A DNA stretch of 64,000 nucleotides from Phallusia mammillata (taxonomy: Eukaryota; Chordata; Ascidiacea; Phlebobranchia; Ascidiidae): NCBI GenBank assembly GCA_003260075.1, contig QLIY01000183.1, forward strand, positions 124,001 through 188,000. Direction: 5' to 3'. A program made the translations under genes and the position numbers. Numbering within the stretch: position 1 is the first letter of the stretch; every line of letters starts with the position of its first letter. Positions 37,101 to 47,900 of this stretch are shown piece after piece. The notes under the pieces are model-generated. The model worked only from the letters and a program-made list of their open reading frames with translations, was not told the DNA's origin and did no database searches.

Positions 37101-40100
37101 GCCAGCGCAATTTAATTACTTTATGCAGCAGCCAAAAAACGCACAGGAGTGTTGAACAATAGTTTAGCAACCGAAAAGAAGTTAATATATCAAGGGCATA
37201 AATTGTTTTCAGAATTGCAAGCACAAAACTACATAAATCGAAAATCAAATCGTTCAAGTGTTTTCACAAAATGAGTTGAATTTATGACGAAGCATTTTAG
37301 TTGGCAACCACTTGTCCATGAACCCACTTGAGTTTAACCAAAGTTCATGTGTGGTTAACTGCACGGTTGTTCGTCGCAAAGTGCCAGGCGCTCGCGTACG
37401 AAGCTACCTTCCTCGCATCATAACCACCGCCAACCCTTAGGGGGATTGCGAGGCTCAGTTCGTTGCGTTGCTCAGCTGAAAAGGAAAGGTCGCCGGGTAA
37501 TTGTTGCCCCGACCTATACAAACTCGCTACTAACCCTGGTATTCAGCAGCCAATAGCTCGTTTGTTCTACAGTGTTCCCTCTGGGATGAATGACTTTTAG
37601 AGGGTGACATCAGGGCTATATTCGGCTTCCCAGCTGACCTATTGGTCTAGTTAAGAAGTGGCGTAAAAGTAGGTTTGCTGCTTGGTGGTCTATTGTCAAT
37701 AACAAAGTCTATTTTGCCGCAGCCGGCAGTAGTGCTAGCAGGAAGACATCTGGTGGAGTATAGTTGGTCGCAAAACTTAAGTTAAGTATAAGAAAAAGTT
37801 GGTTGAAAGACAGATGCACTTGTACAATGCAGCAGTTAGACGTTCAACATTCAAAACATTCAGAAGTTTAACATCGAAAACAGGCACGGTTTAATGTTCT
37901 GTGGTATGCATAGCAGGCGTAGAGAAGGCAGCCAATAAAACAACGCGTTAAGATTTGCTTGTCTGTTCCTTACTGAAACATAGTTGTCGTGATAGTGGAA
38001 ATAATCCGCACATTTAGTGTTTAGGGTACGACTATTCAAATTATCACTAATGTCACACATTTGGCTTTAAAAATTGGTGTCGAAAATGTTTATATTTTGG
38101 TGTGCTGGCAACCGACAGGGCGTTTCTGCGGTATCGAAAAAACTGAATTCCTATATAGCAGTGTTGAGAAAGTATTGAATCAGAATTGTTGCAGTGCTAC
38201 GTGCCTCCCTGCACGGTGGTCGTATGTGCACGGGGGGGGGGATTTTATATTTTGGTGTGCTGGCAACCGACAGGGTGTTTCTGCGGTATCGAAAAAACTG
38301 AATTCCTATATAGCATAGTATTGAGAAGGTATTCGATCAAAATTGTTGCAGTGCTACGTGCCTCCCTGCACGGTGGTCGTATGTGCACAGGACAGATAAT
38401 ATACTTGTTTGATGTGGACAGCAACGCGATGTCCGATCAAACTTGTTCCTGCGATGGCAGCACACAAAAGTCGCGTGACCTAGACGAGATTAAATAAACA
38501 ACCGGCTTTAACAGTCGAAGAATGATTAGGCGTTTTCACTCACATAAGATAGACTCTGATCAACTTGAAAACTGGAGAAAAGGTTACTGTTGCCGAGAGC
38601 TTAATGAGCTCGGTTTGTGGACCACGCAGCGTTTGTGATGATTCGTTGATGTATATTTATGGTTCAAATATTTTGGGAAACAGGGAGAACAGTATAATGT
38701 AAACGCTGCTACCAGTCCTGCGTAGGAATTCAAGTCGAAAGCAAAGTCCAACTTAAACATCTAAACGCAAACGGTAAAGACAATCCAAGGCAGAAACACA
38801 GAGAAACCAAAATAGTATTTTTAAAGTCTAACCAGTTGTATTAAATAATTCATGAAAACTAATCAGTGTCAACATTTTCTAAATATTCAAAGCCCGGAAT
38901 GCTTTAATGTGATTCCGTTTCAATTTCTGTCAAATCATTGCAATCGATTGCCGGAAAACGATAAAGGAATTTTGTATTTGATGTTTGCCAACAATTTGAA
39001 TGTGCCATAAAGTCAAACTAGCCATTGAATTTATATTAAAACCGCCCTTGGTAAGCAAATCTCATGGATTGACGTGTTTTAATGCCTATACCCTGTTTGA
39101 CATTTTTAATCTTCTTTAAATAGATCAAAGAAATGTCAATGAACTATTTCTCAAAAACTTAAGATATGTACAGACTAGTAAGATTCTTTACACCTCGCAC
39201 ATTTCTGTCTAACATAATATTAACAACTCCTAAGAAACCAAAATCAGATATAATCAACGATTCCGCTGGGGGGGGGGGCCAGACTAGTAAGATTCTTTAC
39301 ACCTCGCACATTTCTGTCTAAAAAAAATAATAACAACTCCTAAGAAACCAAAATCAGATATAATCAACGATTCCGCTGATCTTCCGCAAATAATAACACG
39401 TTCTTATTCCAGGATGAACAATCAAACGATCTAGGGTGTAATAATGTCGTGCTTTGTGACGTCATTGGTACGTCACATAGGGTCATTGTGGTGCGAACCC
39501 ACCACTATTCTATTGACTTGGATTGCGTTCTTCAGTTTTGCGATTTACTGGCTGCAGAAAAAGTCTTCTCGGAATCTCGACACCGATGGTAAGATTTCTA
39601 TTTGCTGGCAACGATCTCTGTGGTCGTTATGGCAACAATAATAAAATCAAAATTGACACCTATCTTACTGTGACAGGCTGCATTTTCTTATAGACGCTGA
39701 TAAAAGTGTTCTCTGGCAGATGTATTACGACAGTGCGATCATTTGTCATTTTTACAACTCTTCAAAGAGGCGGATTTTTTTCCATTCCATTTAGGCGCAT
39801 TATGTATGAGTCTTAATTATAATTAACTTGTGATTTCACGCAGGCGGCAAAAATCACGTGACACACTTCCGTGACCTCCCGTCACCCCGGGGAATCCCCC
39901 TGCTGGGTAATGTGACCCAGTTGGGTGATAAGCCCCACCTTGTTCTGACCGAGTGGGCGAAGAAGTACGGATCTCTGTTCCGCATAAAGATAGGATGCAA
40001 AGACGTCCTGGTTGTTACGGGGTTAGACACGATCCGGTAAGAACACTGAATATAAATTGCGATTTCTACGCGATTCACTTTGTAAGCAACCAAACAAACT

Positions 40101-41913
40101 CTCTTCACAAACGTTTGTCAAAAAAACCTTTTGTGATCAGATAAATGATAATACCCAGTGGCGGATTCAAATTTTTTGTCAGCCGGTTCTATCACAAAAG
40201 TCATATTTTCAGCCGGTTTGTTACAAAAAGTCCATTGACCGTAACCAGTAATGCTAACCGGTTTGCTGATCTCATAAAATTTCGTGAGACGATTCTATAG
40301 AACCGGTGCGAACTGACTGAATCCCACCACTGATAATACTAAAGTTGACCCATATAAAAATCCGAACACAAAAATCAACGGACTAACCATACACAACTAT
40401 TATGCATTTGTGTTGAAAGACAGTCAACATTTAAATCGAAGACAGCCCTTCCCCTGTAACGTATACTGCCTTGTGTCGTTGATTTCAAGGCATTCCTGGT
40501 TTATTTGAAGGAAGGCCAACCAAAAACGGCACGGAGACTTCGCTGGTCGACCACCTTACGAAACGTCCAAACTTATCTGCGAGGGAAACAGCATGACCTT
40601 TGAAAACTACAGGTAACTTGGGAAAATAGTATACAAGCTCTTGTTCGCAACTTAACCTGATGTAAGTTGTAGAATGTGGACAAAACTTTAAATAATAGTA
40701 TTATTTGGGGGGGGGGGAGACAATAGTATACAAGCCCTTGTTCGCAACTTAACCTAATGTAAGTTGTAGAATGTGGACAAAACTTTAAATAATAGTATTA
40801 TTTGTAAGAAATAAATAGTCAGTTCGAGTTTGGTTAAGGCCATTGTTTTATTGTTGTAACTATACAATGTAAAGGTATGCATGTAATCCAATCATAACTG
40901 GTCTTCTGATTAAAACTAATGTTTCGACATACAATAAATATTTGCACCGGATTGTACTTTTTGTAAAAGAAACAAGAAGCACAAGTTTGGTTAAGGACAT
41001 TGTGTAACCGCTTGCCTCAGAATGAAAAAGGTGCTTTTGTGCAACAAAGAGATTTTTGAGGAATAAACAAGCATGGTTGTTGTAACTCTATACGGTGGAA
41101 AGGTTTGCATATGATCAAATCATAACTGCTTGTTATAATATGCGGATTTGAGGCAAACTACTCATCCCAGACAACTTATATTTAGTGAGAGTTGGACGCG
41201 GAGGAAGCGTTGCGCAAAGCAGGCGATTCTACTTTACACGACTGGACGCGATCCCGGGAAGAGAAGTGTGATGGAGGAATCAGCAAACTGGAACGCAAAC
41301 AACCTCATTGATGAGATGATCGAAGATGCTGATGAACAGGTCAGTGAGTCGGGGTGCGAACATATGAACTTTACATCTATCCAATTGATAAACAAATTCC
41401 TTTGCTCTATACAAGTGAACTTGTTTTTTGATTCAAGTTTGTAGAGCTTTTCCGGCAATTTTTGTTTTTTTATCGTTCACTGTACTACGCGCATTCAGTG
41501 TTATTTACCCTGATGAAGACGACCTGTATAGGACGTCGAAACATAGGAATAAAACTACGATTGCCAGAAGAGCTCTATACACTTGATATTATGCCTGGCA
41601 GCAACAGCTTATATATGGTTGTTTGATTCTTTGAAGTGATTTTCATGTGCAATTCCGATAGTGAAACTTGGGCAAAGTTGTTTATGAGGCATATTAGGTT
41701 TAAAACACTTCAATTAAAGGGGGGGGGGATATGTGAACTGGTCTTTTGATTCGAGTTTGTAGAGCTTTTCCGGCAATTTTCCTTTGTTTATCGTGCACTG
41801 TACTACGCGCATTCATTGTTATTTACCCTGAAGAAGGCGACCTGTATAGGACGTCGAAATGTCGGATAAAACTACGATTGCCAGAAGAGCTCTATACACT
41901 TGATATTATGCCT

Positions 41914-41997
<84 letters not shown>

Positions 41998-44900
41998 GCA
42001 CTGAAAAGCTCAATCTAGCAGCACAAACTCTTATTCAATGGACTGGATAAACTACTTACAAATCGACGTGTTTTGACGTGGTTAGTGTGCGGGGTAATTG
42101 TGTATTTTGTTGTGATACGCTTCTAAAAGATCTTTACGCTGTCGCAACTGTATGGAACGCACAATGTATCGAAATTGACGCTGTAATGAATTTTCACGCT
42201 GAATGGAAATGAATTGGGTCGGTTTCAACAAAATCATTCAAAGAGTTAAGCGGCATGGAGTAAAACTGTTATGAAAAAAGATCAGTTAATTCGCGCTTTT
42301 CACAAGCCTATACACACCTTATACGAAATTACACCACAATAATTTAAAGTACTAGATTATATGACGAAAACCACGAACAAAACGTTTCACAATAATAACT
42401 TTGATTTGTAAATTCGCTTGAACGAAAGGAATAAAAATTCAAGACATTTCTGGTTTTAATCAATACAAATTCAATGGCTGTCCTGTGTGAGATAATTCGA
42501 TGAGACTGTCTGGTATTTGCGGCGCCATTTTGATTACGAATAATGTAATTGGTATCCGTGAAACGGTCGAAAATGGTTGCCCGGCGTACGAAGGCAAATT
42601 AATTTCTAACAGATAAACACATTAGTTAAGTATTGATCTATGAATCAAACTAAGCGACAAAATGTAGCCTTTAAAACCTTCTCACATTACTAGGAAATGT
42701 ATGCTGCACATGAATAGACCTAAAGTTGCTCACAGTGGCCCTCAGTGTCTCAGAGAGCTTGTGTGTATGCCTATATAGACACATGAAAAATATATGCTGT
42801 GCATAAACTGGTGTGTGACCATGGCGTGTACATCTAATTTTGCTCACAGTGGCCCTCTGTGTACTATGAAAGCGTGTATGCCCAGATACATCAACAAGTA
42901 GCTTGACTAATCCTTAATTGCCACAGTTTCACATTTAATCGGGCTTCTGCCTCGTTTGTTTCGCAAAAACTTATCGTTGAAGTAAATAAGAAACCAATTA
43001 CAATTGTTATTTATACATATCAAAAGGGGTATTTTTTATCGGCAAACGGCGACAAGGTTCTCTGGTTAGACTTGATTAAAACAAAACTACCACTTGCTTT
43101 TAGATTTATCCGAAAGTAATATATTAAGCCAACGCTTAAAATCCTGAGACATCTCAACTCACATATTGATTTTCATGTTGGAATGTTTACCAACAGGATC
43201 ACGTGATCAACCCGGAACCGCTGGTATTGAGAAATGGACTCAACACAATCAGCCAACTCTGCTTCGGCAGAACGTTCGGAAAAGGCGACCCTATGTTGTA
43301 CGAGTTTCTCTCAATCAGTCAAAGCTTCGATGGGGCGATGGGATCGGCCCAGCCCGTCAACTTCTGGCCTTTCATCAAACACATTCCCGTCTTAAACAGA
43401 CCTTACAAGGTAGGCTGGTTTGGTTTTAAGTGATCTATCATATGTTGACGATGGGCAAAAAGTCCACTTTTTACGGTGGTTGTTGAAGAACATTCTTGCA
43501 ACTATAAACTCAAATTACCAGAATATTCCTGTCGAAAATATGTGATTCCTACTAATTGCCCTCACAGTAAAACATATGCACAATAAGTCGGTTTTGGTGG
43601 TAGTTGTGGTAGAATTTATTGCTAAAAAAACATGACTTAGAACTTCAACTCTTAATAGCGAGTTATGCCATCGCGATCCATTAAGTCGGGGGTTTCACAG
43701 TTGGTGAACCCAATATTTGTGGTAAACTCCCACCCCCATAAATACAATGTTAACGTGGAAATCCCCCAGGTAATCCCATCCTACGTCTTTGGGTGATAAC
43801 TAGTCGATGAGAAAAATGGGAAAACCGCAGAACTTTGTTACAATTTTGGTTGACGTGTAGACTGTTCTAAGTGCTAGTAGTGCTTCTAATCGTTGTTGGG
43901 CGTATGTTTAGTGCAATTAATTTGGTCCTGATTGCAATGACTGGGCGTGTACACTCAGACGTGCCCAAGATCGTTTGTTTAATTGCAGTTTGTGAAATAA
44001 ATAAACACCCTGTGGTTTTGATGCATTTCGTCATCAAGTACAACGAAAATCTTGACATAAAGATATTTGAATTAGTTTTTGCCAATCGCCTTTTACCTTC
44101 CTTGTGCATTCTGTCTGTAGTTTGTCAGCTAACTCAACATATCTTTACCTGCTTTTATTTTTCAGCACTTGCAGACATACGCGATTGCCTATTGGAAATT
44201 CGTGGTTTCGCTTTTGGACAAACACTTGGATACTTACAACCCAAATCACCTGCGAGATATCATAGACTGCCTCAAGTTTGCAAGCGACACGGCATCGAAA
44301 AAAGCCAAGAATACCAACAACAACGAGAACACTGCTGACTACCTGATGACATCCAACGGTGTGAACGGGAATTCGTGTCAGCACGCCCAGGACAACGGGT
44401 GTAATGCAAATATCGATGGATTGACCAATGACCTTGATCAAGGTGACTCTTCAGCGTACAATCTCCAGAAGAGAATATGTTACACAGCTGGTGATGTGTT
44501 CGGTGCTGGATATGACACTCTGCACACTGCGCTCATATGGACGATATTTTACATGGCTGCCTTCCCAGAAACACAGAAGAAGGTGAGTCACGCTGTCTCA
44601 GATCAAGTATTGCTCCATCTCAGTAATTAGTTTGACCATTAAACAACTGAACCCATCCTAGTACACTGTGTCTTCGAGCAAACGTTGTCACAATAAGTTG
44701 GAAAGCTGAAATCGGACTAGAAATTAGATTAGCTACGAGTGTTTCAAAAAGTGACAAAATACAACAAAATGTTTGATAGTAAAATGTTTTTTCAAGAAAT
44801 TTTGCTACAGATCTTGTGTAAATTTAGCATCTGGTATAAAGCAAGTTTAACCCCAATGTGTTTTTGAGTGAAACTTATAGCAACTTGTTTTGTATGGAGT

Positions 44901-47900
44901 TAAGAGATGAGGTTGACGCCGCTGTTGGTCCGGACGAAAACCCAACACTTCGTTTTCATAAATCCCTCACACCCTATACACAAGCGTGGATCTATGAAGT
45001 ATTGCGGCATGTCGCCATCGTCCCGCTGCTTATCCCTCACTACACAACGCGAGAAACCGAGCTGGAAAACTGCCAAATACCTCCTGACGTTATCGTGATG
45101 CTGAATGCCTACCAGGTAAAACTTCACAAGGTTTTGTATGTAAACTAGCTCAAAGGTTTTCAAGTAGTGTGTGTATAATGTATAAACGCAAATATATCGA
45201 GAAAAATACATCGTGGCTACAGATGCCACGAGCTTTAGTTGTGAAAAGTTCCCTTTAATTCTGGTTTCCTGAAAACCAATTCCTGAAGTAAACTCGGCTA
45301 ATCCGTTTTCTAATACATATGTCAATTGTCGGATCAATTGGTGTCTGGAAAGTAAACGGACGGCCAAGCGTTTTAATGAAACAACTGAAGTATTTACACA
45401 AAATACACCGGGGCAGATGCCACGAGCTTGAGTTGTGAACAGTTGCCTTTAATTGTGGTTGCCGTGGTGGAAAAAATATCCCTGAATAAAATCTGCTAAC
45501 CCATTTTCTAGTATAGCCTATATGTCACTTTTCGCATTAATTGGAGTCTGGAAAATGAAGTGCCACTTGATAAACATGAAGTATTTTTCTCACGTAGACA
45601 ACACGAGATCCTGAACTTTGGGAAGAACCAGAAGAATTCCATCCGGAGCGCTTCCTCCAAGAGTCGGAGGATGGAGAAGAGGGAAGTCGGTTGTCCGGAG
45701 AAGCTGTTTCCAACTTAATCGTGTGGGGGACTGGACCACGCAAGTGTCTGGGGTACGAGTTGTCACGGAATCAGCTCTTCATATTTGTTTGTAACCTGGT
45801 TCGACGCTGCAACATCGCACAATCCAGACCCGGGGTGGAACCAGTTTATCCGTGGCCAGTAACATTCGGACTTACAATAAAACCGACCGAGTTTAAAGTG
45901 AAGATCACTGAGCGGTAAAATGTGCCTATTCACTCTGGAATGACTGCGTCATGCTACGTAACACAAGTATTGGCGTGCGAAAGTGAAGTCAGCAGTCTTT
46001 CCGGGGGGGGGGATAGACGGCGGTAAAATGTGCCTATTCACTCTGGAATTACTGCGTCATGCTATACGTAACACAAGTATTGGCGTGCGAAAGTGAAGTC
46101 AGCAGTCTTTCCTTAATTGATGTCCTTATTATAGGTAACACAAACCGGTTGGACCTCCGTTGTTGGGCTCGAAATTTTAACACAATGCACAATGCCTAAA
46201 ACTTTGCTGTTGTAACTGACAGAACTTATAAGCGTCGTTGAGTATTTTTTCTTGTGTATTCGCAGAGGTGTTGTCCGTAGTTTTATTCGTTTCCAAATCC
46301 CTCAAAGTCTCCACTTTGCTCGAATCTTGCTTTTCATCCGTGTTCTTCATATCGATAATACCGACAACACATAGAAGGGGCACACTTCCTTCGCCTATAC
46401 AACCTTCTCTCAGCCACTTCTGCTGTAAGAGAATTCTAACAGCTAATGAATAGGCTGGTTGACAACTGCGTTTCCGTTTCAACAAATACGTTTCCTCTGT
46501 TTGTATTGATGACTTGCTTGGAGTTGTGGTAAACTGTGTTTGCATGCCAGCGTAGTTTGTTTCGTCTGCTTGAGAACGCAGTGTTGTAGCTGGGATAATA
46601 TTATTAATTTCTCTGTTTTTTGTATCTATGCCTGTTTCGTGCTTGATCGTGTTGCAATTAACAGTGTTTTGTGTCGTTGTTCCTCAGAGAATAAAACTTA
46701 TGTGTGTACCTAAGCCGAAACACAGGGAAATTGCTTCTTTTACGGGCCGATATTTAACCGCCAATCGCTCACTACCACGTATCCAAATCTTTAGTGCCAC
46801 CCTTCGACGGGCATGTACATGCTGTCTCCATGGTAACGGTAGCTAAACATGTGACTCCCAAGGGCATGGTTGTCATTGGCTGAATAAACTTTGTAAGTGT
46901 TTCGCTGTGGAGTGTTTGGTTTGATGGCATGGAGAAGCCGACGCTGACATGGCGAACCATTAGTCGAACACACAAACCCGAATATACAATAACCGCAGAA
47001 TAAACGCGATCAGCCCCGAAGCCACTGAGGTCAGATAATCATCATCGTGTGGCAAAGAGAAAAAAACGAAATCTGCTGACCGAGTTTTCGTGGAAAGTAA
47101 AATCTGATGATATCAGGTTAAGTTAACTAATCCCACAAATAAAACGTCTCCAGAGCAACAGTCGAACAAGCAGCAGTAATCTACAAACACACTAGGCTGC
47201 ATTTAACGTTGGAAACTTATTAAGTTGCGCTTGGCGATCAACAGTGACAAGGAAGATAAAAAATGTCTTCGTTTGCTTGACAAAGTAGGTAAATCAAAGT
47301 CCATTCATACCCGATATTTTCAGACGTCGATCTAACTTCCTATTCTCTAATGATTCGGTTTTCGCGAGAAACTTTTAACATGCAACGATTGTTAAAATAT
47401 TGCTCCGGTTCGCCATACTACATGGTATTGACTAATAGATTTGACAGAATTATTTAAATGTTCTGTTTACCTTCTGTACCATTAACCATGCATCAGCGTA
47501 GCTCGGGTCGATAATCAGGCTGCTCACATTGGCAATCACGTCAGTGAACTCTTTCACGCCCTCCAGTGACGTGTTTGCAATGGGATTTAGCTTCATGACG
47601 GTCTGATACAAAACAAACGAATTTTAGTTGGTTTTCATCCAACCTTACACATGATGTACTTGTCTTGAACTACAAAGCCATGTTGGATGCAAACGTTTTC
47701 ATTGGTTCTGAAACACTAATGGTATCACTAGCAAACACATCACTCCGACCTTATACGAGAAATGCCAAATTTGGTATGTTTTCTGGCGGTGTGTTCAAAT
47801 ACAATGCTTTTGCATGGGAAGATGGTATTGGTTTACGGTTACCATGACATTTACATCACGACACAAAGATTCCTGAAACAAGGTCTAGGTGAAACTTTAA

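Larger units (their letters stand above)
41415..41995. repeat. Duplicated unit with G10 run and 82-base G run
   Basis: A unit of about 180 bp (41415-41599) recurs at 41734-41913 after a G10 run (41719-41728). An 82-base G tract (41914-41995) follows immediately. The copies are clearly more diverged than at the other joins. Both contain a hammerhead-like block. It lies in P450 intron 4. Confidence 0.75.

Noticed and set aside
43871..44338. 155-codon plus-strand open frame between P450 exons 5 and 6
   Set aside because: It runs through intron sequence and then reads exon 6 in the wrong frame; the P450 exon explains the conserved part.
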